47,985 bases of DNA from an archaeon HR01 (GCA_002898355.1 BEHD01000016.1:1-47985); one strand, 5' to 3'; shown: positions 16,341-25,971, numbered from the stretch's first letter. Made by a program: numbers and translations. Notes: a model not told the origin generated them from the sequence alone.

Positions 16341-16615
16341 AGCAAATACCCCTCATCATCGTACCGATACTCAACACCAATCACAGATCTCCTATTGTAA
16401 GACGCAGGCGTCAAAGGAAAAACCTGAATATTCACCCTATCACTGTTACGCACTAACAGCCTCAAACCAGCCTCCACACTAGCCCTATCACCGTCAGCCA
16501 GCTCACCTATGAAAGCACTCTTCTGAATACGCTTAAGCCCTTTACTCTTAAGAAAGCCAGCAACACGGCCACGCAGCTCATCATCAGTAATATCGTAGAT
16601 CACAAGGGTTAACAA
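16337..16615 (-). CDS. cas2: CRISPR-associated protein Cas2
   Basis: Small ferredoxin-fold partner of Cas1 in spacer integration. LLTLVIYDITDDELRGRVAG is the Cas2 beta1-alpha1 with the conserved Asp, followed by KGLKRIQKSAFIGEL and the C-terminal VIGVEYRYDDEGYL. I start at TTG 16613-16615, with GAGGTGG just upstream; this gives 92 aa, the usual length. The frame is open further upstream into cas1 (to 16672) without similarity. Confidence 0.93.
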   Translation of the reverse strand: MLTLVIYDITDDELRGRVAGFLKSKGLKRIQKSAFIGELADGDRASVEAGLRLLVRNSDRVNIQVFPLTPASYNRRSVIGVEYRYDDEGYLL

Positions 16616-16616
16616 C

Positions 16617-17609
16617 CTACCACCTCGACTTAAAGGGAGTATACCTACCAACCCCACGCAGATGCAACACAAGCTTCCTAGCCTGAGAATTGATCAACTC
16701 AACATGGGAAGGATTACTTTCACGCATATACTTGACAAGATGCGACCAAACACGCCGCAACGCATCACTTCCGTTCTCCCCAATCTTCACCAATGCATAT
16801 TTATCAGTCCTCGCCAACCCTATCAACGGCCTGTCTACAGACACAGCCCTAAACTCCTCCATCAAATCCAACACCAACGCCGGCCTTCCACCCCTAGGCT
16901 TGTGCAGAAAACCTAGGTAGGGGTTAAGCCCAGCCAAGAAAACAGCCCGCCAAACCTCTTTCCTAAGCAGAGCATAGCCTAGGTTGAGGGATATATTGAA
17001 TTTATCCATCTCACCGCCGGGTGGATTGCTCCGAGTGTAGCGGTGGGAGAAACCCAGATCACGTGGGAGTATCTCGGAGACAGCCTCCCAGTAAGACTTT
17101 GCAGCATGAGCTTCTATGACAAGCAGCTCCTCAACGGTGGCGGTCTTCGCCAGCTCAGAAGACCTCTTAGCTATCTCATTAGCCTTATCCTCAAGAAATC
17201 CCGCCTCCCGCATCTTGCCACCCCCTCTTAACCGGCGGGCGTACTCCAAAATTACCATACGCTGATTATGCAGCTTACCGTCAAGAAATAACCTCGCCAA
17301 CTCAGCCGACCCTGACTCCCGCACTTTGAGCTGTAACAGCCAGCTACGCATCAGCGTCCCATACTTGTATGAAATAACCCTTCCTAGAGGTTTCTCCCGA
17401 CTCATGAAAACCAAGTCTACACCGAACGTAGTTGCAAGAGAAACAGCCGCAGCCGATAACGCAGACCCGTCGGTGGTGATGACTATGCTATCGATCTCCG
17501 AAGGCGCAAGCTCCCATCTAACCTTGCCACCCACCTTCAAAAAGAAACGGCCCTGCCGGACCCCAAGAAAAGAGCCGTATTGATCGATGAGGACTGTCTT
17601 AGCCCTCAC
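16617..17609 (-). CDS. cas1: CRISPR-associated integrase Cas1
   Basis: Metal-dependent integrase that inserts spacers at the leader end. After an N-terminal beta domain (TVLIDQYGSFLGVRQGRFFL) the catalytic domain carries the conserved Glu (VIEAHAAKSYW), His (NPYLGFLHKPRGGRPALVLD) and acidic pair (LDLMEEFR). I use the GTG at 17607-17609 (VRAKTVLI); an upstream ATG at 17642 lies within csa1. It overlaps csa1 by 11 bp and abuts cas2. Confidence 0.95.
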   Translation of the reverse strand: MRAKTVLIDQYGSFLGVRQGRFFLKVGGKVRWELAPSEIDSIVITTDGSALSAAAVSLATTFGVDLVFMSREKPLGRVISYKYGTLMRSWLLQLKVRESGSAELARLFLDGKLHNQRMVILEYARRLRGGGKMREAGFLEDKANEIAKRSSELAKTATVEELLVIEAHAAKSYWEAVSEILPRDLGFSHRYTRSNPPGGEMDKFNISLNLGYALLRKEVWRAVFLAGLNPYLGFLHKPRGGRPALVLDLMEEFRAVSVDRPLIGLARTDKYALVKIGENGSDALRRVWSHLVKYMRESNPSHVELINSQARKLVLHLRGVGRYTPFKSRW

Positions 17610-18501
17610 TCCTACACACCCGGAGAAAGGGACAGTAAGCATCGCACTCCACCGGCAGCCCAGGATCGACCTTCGCCGAAGCTATCTGAGCATAAAGGTC
17701 ACGCTTTTCCACAAACCTCAACCTCACCTCATCGTCAATCCTGACAATATTTTCGTAGACCTTGAAGGATGTTTTGCTATGGTTGAACTCTATGTAGAGA
17801 ATAACAGCATAGTTTACAGGAATCTTGTACTGGCTCTCAAAACATAGAGCATACCCAGTCAATGCAACCTCAAACTCCCTACTTGGTTTCCGTGTCTTGA
17901 ATTCAACGATCAAAGCGGGCGGAGCCAAGGCGTCAAGCCTAATGGCTCTGCTTAGACCCAGAAGACGGCCGTCAACCGGAAACTCACATATCCATGGGAC
18001 CACTCTGCCCACTAGGCCGTCAACGCTGAGATACTTTGAGGTTTCCAAGATTCTATCATACGCAGAGGAGTAGGTCAAAGCAGCCCTACTCCACAGCGTG
18101 TTCAACGCGTTGACGTAATCTTCCGTCAAACCATCAACCTGCACACAACTGTACATGGTCCTGCTCATGATTTCAAAAAATTCAACCCCATTTGACGGCT
18201 TGGAACAATACATGATGGCCTTGGCATTCGCCGTGGCAGCTGATATGACTTGATGGACAAAGGCACCGAACCGGAGTCCCTCACCAGCCTTCTCACCCAC
18301 CCGCAGGGAATGCCTCAAGAAGGCAAGACGCCCAGTACCACATGAGAAACTCAAGTCAGACGCATTGATTTTAACGCTGTAAACTGGAAGTAAAGGCGGG
18401 TCGGACCATCTCCAACCTCTAAGCTCGTCACTTACATCACATGGCATTTCCTGAATAGTCTTAGAAATCCTAAGTAGGTCGTCGTAGCTGTAAAACGGCA
18501 T
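17599..18501 (-). CDS. csa1: CRISPR-associated protein Csa1 (Cas4-related, type I-A)
   Basis: About 300 aa. The Csa1 family is a Cas4-like nuclease found with type I-A systems. Nuclease-core residues are visible around IRLDALAPPALIVEFKTRKPS, and the C-terminal cysteines CDAYCPFLRVC plus an N-proximal Cys could bind an Fe-S cluster. I use ATG 18499-18501; a TTG two codons upstream is possible. A TATA box 29 nt upstream predicts a leaderless mRNA for csa1-cas1-cas2-cas4. Confidence 0.87.
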   Translation of the reverse strand: MPFYSYDDLLRISKTIQEMPCDVSDELRGWRWSDPPLLPVYSVKINASDLSFSCGTGRLAFLRHSLRVGEKAGEGLRFGAFVHQVISAATANAKAIMYCSKPSNGVEFFEIMSRTMYSCVQVDGLTEDYVNALNTLWSRAALTYSSAYDRILETSKYLSVDGLVGRVVPWICEFPVDGRLLGLSRAIRLDALAPPALIVEFKTRKPSREFEVALTGYALCFESQYKIPVNYAVILYIEFNHSKTSFKVYENIVRIDDEVRLRFVEKRDLYAQIASAKVDPGLPVECDAYCPFLRVCRSEG

Positions 18502-18525
18502 GCCCAAAAAAAAAGAACTTCAGAA

Positions 18526-18538
18526 GTTATATTTTTTA
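18526..18538 (-). promoter_or_regulatory. TATA box of the csa1-cas1-cas2-cas4 operon
   Basis: On the - strand TAAAAAATATAAC is centred about 29 nt before the csa1 ATG, in the 60-bp gap after csa3. Confidence 0.55.
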
Positions 18539-18561
18539 CGAGCAAAAATCGACCCCCTTTT

Positions 18562-19245
18562 TCATTCCTCTGCAACCCTCTCAGAAAGGGTTTTAAGAAT
18601 CGGTCTCAAAGTTCCATATCTCTCATCCAGAGATATCACACGGAGCTTATCCTCGACTACACCTAACCTTTTAAGATAGGAGACCGCCCTACTAACACTA
18701 CTCTCACTCACTCCCAAACTCTGGCATAGGTCTCTACGTTTAATGGACGTGTTGGAGGCGACGACAGCCAAAACACGTGAGACAAATTTTTTGTTGATAT
18801 TCAATGGAGACAGCGTGGACATTGTATGTCGCACACGTGTAGTGTCAACGATAAAAGTTATCTCGTCAACGTAGTCGGCACACCAAGAGGATATCAACAT
18901 CATTATTATTGCCCCACCCCTAGTTCCCCCGCTAAGTTCAAAACTAACGCGGTATCCCTCTTCCTTAGCCCGCTTGACAGAGGTCAGGAGAGATTCCACA
19001 GCTTTCTCTAAAGTGCTCAAGTCGATCTCAAGCTCCTCATAAGCAATCTCACGTCCGGAAGCCCTCAAAGTATCTACATAGCTCCGCACCTGGGACCTGG
19101 CCTGCTCGCCTCTAACAATAGATGTTTTTTCGAGACTGGATGGGTAAACCATGACTAACATATCACCTGAGCTAAGACTGGATACGATGTCCAAGCTCGC
19201 CGTCGGATCGAAACCCATGTTGATATATACTATCCGCTTACCCAT
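18562..19245 (-). CDS. csa3: CRISPR locus regulator Csa3 (CARF + winged helix)
   Basis: The N-terminal CARF domain has YINMGFDPTASLDIVSSL, and FELSGGTRGGAIIMMLISSW as the ligand-loop region. The C-terminal winged helix (about 155-225: SIKRRDLCQSLGVSESSVSRAVSYLKRLGVV) binds DNA. In Sulfolobales, Csa3 proteins control adaptation or interference genes in response to cyclic oligoadenylate. It sits between cas6 and csa1, ideally placed to control both divergent halves of the locus. TATATAAG at about 19254-19261 is too close to its ATG to be its own leaderless promoter. Confidence 0.93.
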   Translation of the reverse strand: MGKRIVYINMGFDPTASLDIVSSLSSGDMLVMVYPSSLEKTSIVRGEQARSQVRSYVDTLRASGREIAYEELEIDLSTLEKAVESLLTSVKRAKEEGYRVSFELSGGTRGGAIIMMLISSWCADYVDEITFIVDTTRVRHTMSTLSPLNINKKFVSRVLAVVASNTSIKRRDLCQSLGVSESSVSRAVSYLKRLGVVEDKLRVISLDERYGTLRPILKTLSERVAEE

Positions 19246-19270
19246 AACGCGTCTTATATAGCAGGGTGAG

Positions 19271-20095
19271 CTAATAAATGGGGTTTACGCTTACCTGTCC
19301 AAACCCTGCCGCTCTAGACTTTCCAACCCCGACGTACTGTGCGTAATCGAGAAGGGCCATTATTCTTTTAAGCGACTTGGTGTTTCTACATTTTCTCAGG
19401 TCGTATAAAACCCATCCCATGATTCCTCTCACCAATCTTTGATCATCGTATATAACAGTGACTGGTTTGACGCTATAGTCGGCCTCCATGAGAGCGTAGT
19501 TTGAGTAAACGGCTAGGTAGGATGGGCTCTTAATGATATGCTCTATTCCACAACTGCTGTTCCAAAGCTCGGCTAGGGAGCCTACTATCAGGGATGGAAT
19601 TGGGAAGAAGATATATCTCCCCTTCCTGAACCTGCCGAAGGTTGGCAGCTGGATGAGCGTTGGCGAGTTAAACCTTAGCTTAACCGCACCTGGCTTTGGA
19701 AAACCAAATGAGTCAAAACGCCTGACCTCAACCCGCATCTCCTTCAAAATGGCCGAGGCTCCGAACACCCCGTCAACACAACCACTCTCAAAAGACAGTA
19801 AATCGTCTAAAAGAAAATCATCAGCAGCGATCATGCCACATGAAAAGTAGTAACTCGTACCCCCTTCAAGCATAATCATACCCTCATCATTTCTGAGCTT
19901 CATCAAAGCCCGGCCGTCCTTGAACAGAGGAGAAACTGAAACAGGTTTCAAGACCTTGTCGGAGCGGGACAGCCTTGAATAAAGCCTTGAAATCCTGTGG
20001 AGTATAAGCTTGCTGACTTTGGCTGAAAAAGGCGGGATTACTATATTCCTGTCAACCGTGAAAAGTACATGAAGTTTAACGACGAAACCCGCCAT
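19271..20095 (-). CDS. cas6: CRISPR RNA endonuclease Cas6
   Basis: Cleaves the array transcript within each repeat, leaving the ATTGAAAG 5' handle. The 274-aa protein has the RAMP layout: VVKLHVLFTVDRNIVIPPFS at the N-terminus and the C-terminal glycine-rich loop GVGKSRAAGFGQV diagnostic of Cas6. A catalytic His cannot be assigned with certainty (H33 in LILHRIS is a candidate). It is divergent from csa5 with a 123-bp spacer; on the - strand TTTATGAT centred near 20121 could be its TATA. Confidence 0.92.
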   Translation of the reverse strand: MAGFVVKLHVLFTVDRNIVIPPFSAKVSKLILHRISRLYSRLSRSDKVLKPVSVSPLFKDGRALMKLRNDEGMIMLEGGTSYYFSCGMIAADDFLLDDLLSFESGCVDGVFGASAILKEMRVEVRRFDSFGFPKPGAVKLRFNSPTLIQLPTFGRFRKGRYIFFPIPSLIVGSLAELWNSSCGIEHIIKSPSYLAVYSNYALMEADYSVKPVTVIYDDQRLVRGIMGWVLYDLRKCRNTKSLKRIMALLDYAQYVGVGKSRAAGFGQVSVNPIY

Positions 20096-20188
20096 AACAC
20101 CTGTCCGTTAGCATCATAAACTCATCCTCCAATATAACGGTTTGCAGTACAGACTTTTGGCAAAATTGATTGGTTTTTGCTAGGAAAT

Positions 20189-20198
20189 GCTTTTAAAC
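20189..20198 (+). promoter_or_regulatory. TATA box of the interference operon (csa5 to cas3'')
   Basis: GCTTTTAAAC is centred 25 nt before the csa5 ATG, predicting a leaderless mRNA. It lies in the only intergenic space of the interference module, shared with the divergent cas6 promoter. Confidence 0.6.
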
Positions 20199-20218
20199 CC
20201 TCTGCAGTGTAATATGGT

Positions 20219-20563
20219 ATGGCCGGTGAGAGTTGGTTTAAACAGATACCGCAGGTTCTCGCAGTTCTCTCCTATGAGGGCGACTACCACTATGTAGACA
20301 GGCTTGGGTACTCTCATTCGAAAGACCTAGCTCTTTACTATCTGAGGGAGGCCATGAGAGCATTCCAAGCCCTGAAGAGGTCGCCACCCAAGGATATGGA
20401 CAGCGAGGTTCGAGATATGATTGATAAGATAGACGCCAACTACTTAGACTACGAAATCGAGAACCTGAAGAAAATTGAAAGTACTCAAGAGCTTCGAGAA
20501 ATTCTCTCACTTATATGTGCGAAGGCCCTCGCCATAGCCTCCAAGTTCGTCGGGAGAGAGTGA
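20219..20563 (+). CDS. csa5: CRISPR-associated protein Csa5 (type I-A small subunit, Cas11a)
   Basis: 114 aa and mostly helical, with SWFKQIPQVLAVLSYEGDYH at the start and ELREILSLICAKALAIASKF at the end. Small size and position directly before cas7 identify it as the small subunit of the type I-A Cascade, which lies along the non-target strand. It is 6 bp before cas7. Confidence 0.88.
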   Translation: MAGESWFKQIPQVLAVLSYEGDYHYVDRLGYSHSKDLALYYLREAMRAFQALKRSPPKDMDSEVRDMIDKIDANYLDYEIENLKKIESTQELREILSLICAKALAIASKFVGRE

Positions 20564-20569
20564 TGTAGA

Positions 20570-21508
20570 ATGTTCATAAGTATTAGGGGTAGGGTCCTGC
20601 TAAACGCTGAAGCACTCAACATGACGGAGTCTGTTGGGAACTATGTGAAACATAGGCGTGCACCGATAATGTTAAGGGAGAATGACGGTGGCTACGCTGT
20701 ATACTTCGCCCCCGCGATATCAGGAGAGAGCATAGCCCATGGACTGCAGGTATTGCTGGCCGAAAAAGCGAAGGAGAATAAACTGCCAGTCTGCAGTCTA
20801 TGTGAAAAAGGGATATTCCTCAAAAGCAGCGATAAGAAGGTCTTAGAGGCATCACTGGGTAGAAATGTAGACGATAAAGATGTGGAGGCTACTATAATCA
20901 AGGAATGCACTGTTGAGGATATTGGAGGATTTCTCTACGCTGAGAAGAAAGCTAATGTAAAACGGACTTCAAACTTCTATACGGGGTATATGATTCCGAC
21001 TTTCGAAGCACTGAAAAACTCGGTTATTGAACCCCAGCTACACAGCAGGTATGCTCTGGGTACAAAGTTTGTTAAAGACCAAGGGCAGATGCTGTACTAT
21101 GTTGAGATTTCCTCTGCGGTTTATTGCTTTAGCCTCGACCTTGATACTAGATATATCGGTAGGCTAACCTTCGACGTGGACAGGGCGGGTGATCTTGTGT
21201 TAAGTGATGAGGAGCGGAAGAGTCGTATCAATACCCTGTTGGAGGCGGTCAAGACGTTCTTGCTCGAGAACAGCTATGGAGCCAAGAAAACACGTTTTCT
21301 CCCGGTATCCAGCTGGGAGAGTATGGTCATTTCCATATCTGATAAAACGTGGACGGTGCCAAGCCCATTCGCAAGCAGCTACATAGAGAACGCTGAGAAA
21401 AAGAGGGAAAAAATAAGCTTCAACACAGAACTTCATGTGTTCAGGGAGGGTAGTTTTGAACAGTTTGTGGTCGACACGTTAGATGCAGTGGGTAAGAGAG
21501 TCTCATGA
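20570..21508 (+). CDS. cas7: Cascade backbone protein Cas7 (Csa2, DevR family)
   Basis: RAMP protein that polymerises along the crRNA. The N-terminus FISIRGRVLLNAEALNMTES and AISGESIAHGLQVLLAE are typical of Csa2/DevR. A CSLCEKG motif may bind a metal. The length, 312 aa, is normal. Overlaps cas5 by 4 bp (ATGA). Confidence 0.94.
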   Translation: MFISIRGRVLLNAEALNMTESVGNYVKHRRAPIMLRENDGGYAVYFAPAISGESIAHGLQVLLAEKAKENKLPVCSLCEKGIFLKSSDKKVLEASLGRNVDDKDVEATIIKECTVEDIGGFLYAEKKANVKRTSNFYTGYMIPTFEALKNSVIEPQLHSRYALGTKFVKDQGQMLYYVEISSAVYCFSLDLDTRYIGRLTFDVDRAGDLVLSDEERKSRINTLLEAVKTFLLENSYGAKKTRFLPVSSWESMVISISDKTWTVPSPFASSYIENAEKKREKISFNTELHVFREGSFEQFVVDTLDAVGKRVS

Positions 21509-22341
21509 TAGGCTTTAGGGTAGACGCGGAGTTTTTGTGGGGTTTTCAATGCAAAATTCCCGGACTCTCCAAGTCATCTCCGTCATTCACCTATCCGCCA
21601 CCGACGGTATTTCTAGGCTCCATTGCCGAAGTTCTCGCAAAGGATCACAGCCTAGGCGAGAACATGGGAAAAAAGATAATACCTCTGCTCTGCAGAAACC
21701 TGCTGGCTCTGGGTATAAGACCGGTGAACTGCTCCCCCATCCGATTCGCAGACATCAACAAGCTGATAGCAATCAAATTAACAGGTGGAAAGCTTTACCC
21801 TACACCTGAAGACCCATACGGCTCATTTGACGCACCATCTACTGGGAAAACTCTCCTTTCACCACTCGCTGGTGAGCCACCTAGAATTAGAATCCTCGCT
21901 ATCTTTAGGGATGATATAATACCGGTTAGAGGTCGCGATATGAGACTGTCGGAGCACGTGTTCTGGTGTATACACAGGATAGGGTCCAAGGAGAGCCGTG
22001 TATCAGTCGTAGAGGTCGAAAGTTTTACACCAAGCTTCGAGAAAGGACGTGCCGCAACAACTTTTTCCATCCCGCTATTACAGGGGGTGAAACTGGAGAA
22101 AATATTAGAAAACTCTTGGATCTATGAGGACGTGATAGACCCCTTCCGGGTTATAGATTATTCAGAGGATGACAACCCGGTTAGGAATTATCTTGAATCA
22201 AAGAAACTCCTCATGTTTGTCCTTCCAGTGATGAGGCTTCCTGAGGCTTCTCCCAAGTATATCATAAACGTTGAAAGTCCTGCAGCTTGCTACAAGTATG
22301 GCGAGGAGGCGGTCATAGGGAAATGGCCGGAGCAGTCATAA
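21505..22341 (+). CDS. cas5: Cascade protein Cas5 (type I-A)
   Basis: Caps the 5' handle of crRNA in Cascade. The N-terminus VDAEFLWGFQCKIPGLSKSS followed by SFTYPPPTVFLGSIAEVLA is the Cas5 beta1 and glycine-rich loop. 278 aa. It overlaps cas7 by 4 bp and cas8a by about 19 bp, indicating tight coupling. Confidence 0.93.
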   Translation: MIGFRVDAEFLWGFQCKIPGLSKSSPSFTYPPPTVFLGSIAEVLAKDHSLGENMGKKIIPLLCRNLLALGIRPVNCSPIRFADINKLIAIKLTGGKLYPTPEDPYGSFDAPSTGKTLLSPLAGEPPRIRILAIFRDDIIPVRGRDMRLSEHVFWCIHRIGSKESRVSVVEVESFTPSFEKGRAATTFSIPLLQGVKLEKILENSWIYEDVIDPFRVIDYSEDDNPVRNYLESKKLLMFVLPVMRLPEASPKYIINVESPAACYKYGEEAVIGKWPEQS

Positions 22342-23480
22342 ATGCTTACCTACCTAAAGACAATTCGTTGGCAAACCTGCTAATTTACGAGGGCCTTATC
22401 TTCCTGTTGAGCAGGACACCCCACAATATAGACAGCCCATCAACTATAACGGTAAACCCTGAAGCACTTAGAGAAGTCTACGAAAACCTTGATAATGGAA
22501 GAATAGAGATGGTTAATATAGCTATGGCAGGCAAAAACGATACCGGGCCCGTTCAGAAATTTCTCAGAAAACTGAAAATCAAAGCAACTAAAAAAATTAC
22601 CATGTATAATGTTTTGCTTGAACTTTTGAACAAAAAAGCAAGCTCCCTACCAACTTTGGATACTCTTCAGCTCACGCTTTCTATAAGAAAAAAGTTCGTT
22701 GCTTTAGGCTCTTTCGAGAGCAAGGATGATGGGTTTTCAATACAACTTTTCAAAGCTGAACGTTACACAGGTTTGACCTCCACTGAGCTCAAATTTACTA
22801 CGGAACAATTAACCACTTACTTATCGGCCGAGTTATTACTCATCGGACTTCTAGGGATTTATTCATCGTTCGTGGCCCGTGTATTCGAAAAGTCTCAATA
22901 TTACTATTTCCTCTTCTTCGACGCTGGCGAGATAAATCAAATCCTCAACGACCCCATAGATTTAGCCACTCTATTAAGCCTCAAAAACGATGTAAGAGAT
23001 GAAATACAGAGAATAGTTGAAAAACACTACAGCGAGGAGCTGCTGTTAACCGATCTGATGGTTAATGTACGTCTTCAACGAAAACTCGCCCAGTCTAACA
23101 GATCTATGATATCTCTTCATCTTGTGAGGGTGGCTTTGGAGGGGCAGGCCTACAAGGTGTATCAGCATCTTCCGCTCAAGATATATCGGCGTGGTGACAA
23201 CATGGCTTACGAGTTTTTGTCTAGGCTTTTGGACCCGGACGGCCCTATTCTGGAGAGGCTGAGGAATAGAAACAACCCTGAACACTCTAATCTCTTACAA
23301 GTGGTCTATGGGACCTACAGATACGTAACTCTGGACGATGAATACGGGCTTTACATAGCGCTCAGGGAGCTGTTGAACGCTGCCGCAAAACTCGACGAGA
23401 AAAAGAAAAACGAGAGCTTCCTGAAAAGAAGATACTTGAGTTTAGCGTCAGAATTTAGACGTGTAATGGTGCTTGATTAG
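22323..23480 (+). CDS. cas8a: Cascade large subunit Cas8a
   Basis: About 385 aa, in the position and size of the type I-A large subunit (Csa4/Cas8a2 group), which recognises the PAM. Sequence is divergent and I rely on context plus the INAYLPKDNSLANLLIYEGL start, which resembles archaeal Cas8a2. The ATG at 22323 lies within the end of cas5; an earlier in-frame ATG at 22287 is less likely. It overlaps cas3' by 8 bp. Confidence 0.83.
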   Translation: MAGAVINAYLPKDNSLANLLIYEGLIFLLSRTPHNIDSPSTITVNPEALREVYENLDNGRIEMVNIAMAGKNDTGPVQKFLRKLKIKATKKITMYNVLLELLNKKASSLPTLDTLQLTLSIRKKFVALGSFESKDDGFSIQLFKAERYTGLTSTELKFTTEQLTTYLSAELLLIGLLGIYSSFVARVFEKSQYYYFLFFDAGEINQILNDPIDLATLLSLKNDVRDEIQRIVEKHYSEELLLTDLMVNVRLQRKLAQSNRSMISLHLVRVALEGQAYKVYQHLPLKIYRRGDNMAYEFLSRLLDPDGPILERLRNRNNPEHSNLLQVVYGTYRYVTLDDEYGLYIALRELLNAAAKLDEKKKNESFLKRRYLSLASEFRRVMVLD

Positions 23481-25164
23481 CTCATATTATAGAGAAGTTC
23501 TCTCGAAATACGGCTACGATAAAGGCCGCAGTTTTATCCATCAAGTTATCGACCACTTAGAGGAGGAATGGGAGGAAGACAGGAAAAAGCTCTTTGTTGT
23601 CGAGGCGCCAACCGGGTACGGCAAGTCAACCATAACGGCCACCTTGGCTCAAATGGTCTACGATGATGGAGGGAAAATGATCGCAGCGTATCCATTGAGG
23701 GCGCTTCTAGAAGACCAGCATCTCAAGCTTCAAAAAATTCTTAACAACTCTTATATCATAGGAAAGCAGTATATGTATAGACATGAGTCGCCATATCTAA
23801 TCAAACCAATAACCCTAACCACAGTTGATTCACTCTCGCTGACGATGTTCGGCCTTGCCCCAGAAGACATCAACCGTATTATTAAAAACTGGGATGAGTG
23901 GAGCGGTACAACCACTGGCTCTGCGGGTCACTACCTTTTTTCTTGGTCGACGGTGTTGCTGTCCGACCTCGTACTAGATGAAGTTCATCTTTTAACAGAT
24001 GAGACACGGTCGCTCAACTATCTCGCAGCCCTTATGAACTATGCGGCTAAAAATGAGATGCATCTAATATTGATGTCCGCTACACTGCCAGATGCTCTGA
24101 GGAGAGAGCTGCGCAGCTGTCTAGGAAAGTTTCAAAACAGGCTAAGCTGGCTCGAGTACTACGACCCAGAGTTCGACGGAGAAAGACTAGAAAAAACGTA
24201 TGGGCTCAATTTTGAGAAGCTCAAAGACGATAAACATGAAAGAATTCTTCATCGGCTGGTTGAGGGGTGGAGCAGCGGATTCACCAAGGCCTTGGTGGTT
24301 TTCAACAGAGTCCGTGATGCAATGGAGTTCTACACACTCTGTAAGGAAAGAATTGATGTTGATGAAGACCATATTATCCTTCTACACTCCCTTTTCACCA
24401 ATAAAGATAGGGAGGATAAATCGAAGAAGCTTAACAAATTGAAGTCGAGTGAAAAATATGTCGTTGTGACAACACAAGTCGTCGAAGCAGGAGTGGATAT
24501 GTCGTCGAACCTGCTCATAACAGAGCTGGCGCCTGCAAACTCGCTTGTGCAGCGCTTTGGCCGCTTCTTGAGATATGGTGAGAAGGATGGTATGTCATAT
24601 ATCTGGGTTGATGGCTCGTTAAACACAGACAAGGGCAGGTATAAAGTCTACGACAAAACACTTTGCATGAGAACCCTAGAATATCTGGAGAAAAACCTCG
24701 AAAAAATAAAGATGCATATTCCCACAGGTGAGAATGGATACAAGAGGATGCTGAACTATGTGTATGACTATTTCGAGGTTAGCAGTAGAGACGTAGAAGA
24801 TATGCTCCTCACTTTCACGAACTTCGACAGCGTCTCCGATGCCGTTAAAATTTTCATGAAGGTGGAAGGTAGTTTCGTGGGTAGGACGACGCTCACCGCG
24901 GTTATCCCCCAAAATTTAGGTGAGGCTATTCCCGTAGATTTTAACCGTTGGCGTAAGTTGGTGGAGAAAGATATGATTAAGGAGGTTTTAACCATAGAAG
25001 GGAATCCAATCACTCTCGAGGAACTGCGCCGTATCCGAGATGTTGAGCATTTTCTAAAATATACGGCGAAAAAGAATGTATGCGCCTTCAAGACTGGCTG
25101 CTTCTACGATGGTGAGTTAGGTTTATTATTTGATATGGGCGAGGGAGATGCTGAAGATTTATAG
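23473..25164 (+). CDS. cas3': CRISPR helicase Cas3'
   Basis: Superfamily 2 helicase without a fused HD domain, 563 aa. Walker A APTGYGKST (45-53), DEVH box (169-172), SAT motif (202-204), the C-terminal VVTTQVVEAGVDMSS and QRFGRFLRYG are visible. Type I-A uses separate helicase and nuclease subunits. The start is TTG at 23473, overlapping the end of cas8a. It overlaps the HD gene by about 17 bp. Confidence 0.95.
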   Translation: MISSYYREVLSKYGYDKGRSFIHQVIDHLEEEWEEDRKKLFVVEAPTGYGKSTITATLAQMVYDDGGKMIAAYPLRALLEDQHLKLQKILNNSYIIGKQYMYRHESPYLIKPITLTTVDSLSLTMFGLAPEDINRIIKNWDEWSGTTTGSAGHYLFSWSTVLLSDLVLDEVHLLTDETRSLNYLAALMNYAAKNEMHLILMSATLPDALRRELRSCLGKFQNRLSWLEYYDPEFDGERLEKTYGLNFEKLKDDKHERILHRLVEGWSSGFTKALVVFNRVRDAMEFYTLCKERIDVDEDHIILLHSLFTNKDREDKSKKLNKLKSSEKYVVVTTQVVEAGVDMSSNLLITELAPANSLVQRFGRFLRYGEKDGMSYIWVDGSLNTDKGRYKVYDKTLCMRTLEYLEKNLEKIKMHIPTGENGYKRMLNYVYDYFEVSSRDVEDMLLTFTNFDSVSDAVKIFMKVEGSFVGRTTLTAVIPQNLGEAIPVDFNRWRKLVEKDMIKEVLTIEGNPITLEELRRIRDVEHFLKYTAKKNVCAFKTGCFYDGELGLLFDMGEGDAEDL

Positions 25165-25891
25165 CTTTTACAGGGGAAACGGAGACGGCGAGCTGCTCCG
25201 CGACCATGTCTCAGAGGCGTTAAGATACGCAGCCGATTTCAACGATTCTAAACTGGTGCGGATGATCACCAGTCTGAGAGGCGGAGAGAAGTTCATACAG
25301 CTTCTCACACTTTCTATTATTCTGCATGATGCTGGTAAAGTCTTTCTGCAGGACAACAGGAAAAAAGATCGGTTGGGAGTGGAGTACATAAGCTTCGCAG
25401 GACACGAGTTTCTGTCCGCTTTATTGACTAAGCTGTTGATGGATGAGGTCTTACTCGACGAAAATTTCCCTGAGGCACGGGTGCCTGTTTTCGCGGTCTA
25501 CTATCACCACCACGCCATGAATCCCCTGACTAGGAAGAGATTCCTACAACCCGCTGTCCAAGCAGCCCAAAAAAATCTAGACTTAGCCCAAGCCGTCTAC
25601 GAAGTACTAGGAGATTTTCTCCCATACGAATATAGGGGAAGATTGTGTGAAGCCCTAGAGAAATTCCACAAAATACTAAACGTTGAATACATCGAAAGCT
25701 CGGTTAAAGCAATGATAGATGATGAGCTTGTGAAGAGGGCGGACCCTCACCTCTTTAAACTCGCTCTCACGACTCTTGACGCATTAATAGTGTGTGACTA
25801 CTTGGCCGCTTCAAAACGCTCCGAAAAAGCACCGTCAGCATTCTCTTCTGCGGTGAGCATGTTCCATAAAATCTGGACGGCGAAGATATAA
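25148..25891 (+). CDS. cas3'': CRISPR HD nuclease Cas3''
   Basis: Metal-dependent HD nuclease that degrades target DNA with Cas3'. HD-fold ligands are visible: RDHVSEALRYAADF, ILHDAGKVF, FAGHEFLSALL and YYHHHAMNPLTRKRF. I use the ATG at 25148, preceded by GAGGGAG; a TTG at 25130 is in frame. About 248 aa. It is the last gene of the interference operon. Confidence 0.92.
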   Translation: MLKIYSFYRGNGDGELLRDHVSEALRYAADFNDSKLVRMITSLRGGEKFIQLLTLSIILHDAGKVFLQDNRKKDRLGVEYISFAGHEFLSALLTKLLMDEVLLDENFPEARVPVFAVYYHHHAMNPLTRKRFLQPAVQAAQKNLDLAQAVYEVLGDFLPYEYRGRLCEALEKFHKILNVEYIESSVKAMIDDELVKRADPHLFKLALTTLDALIVCDYLAASKRSEKAPSAFSSAVSMFHKIWTAKI

Positions 25892-25933
25892 TTTATCGAG
25901 TTTACGGTCTTTTTCAGTTAAAAACCGTTTGAT

Positions 25934-25964
25934 CCGGCCTTCTGAGCAGCTTATGAAAGGCCGG
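25934..25964. repeat. inverted repeat, 8-bp stem
   Basis: CCGGCCTT (25934-25941) and AAGGCCGG (25957-25964) pair perfectly around a 15-nt loop, between the cas3'' end and the broken gene. It could be a terminator-like structure for either strand or an element edge; no T-run follows. Confidence 0.4.
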
Positions 25965-25971
25965 AGGACAG

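Noticed and set aside
19254-19261. TATATAAG upstream of csa3 as its own promoter
   Set aside because: Too close to the csa3 ATG for archaeal TATA spacing; transcription from it would start inside the gene.
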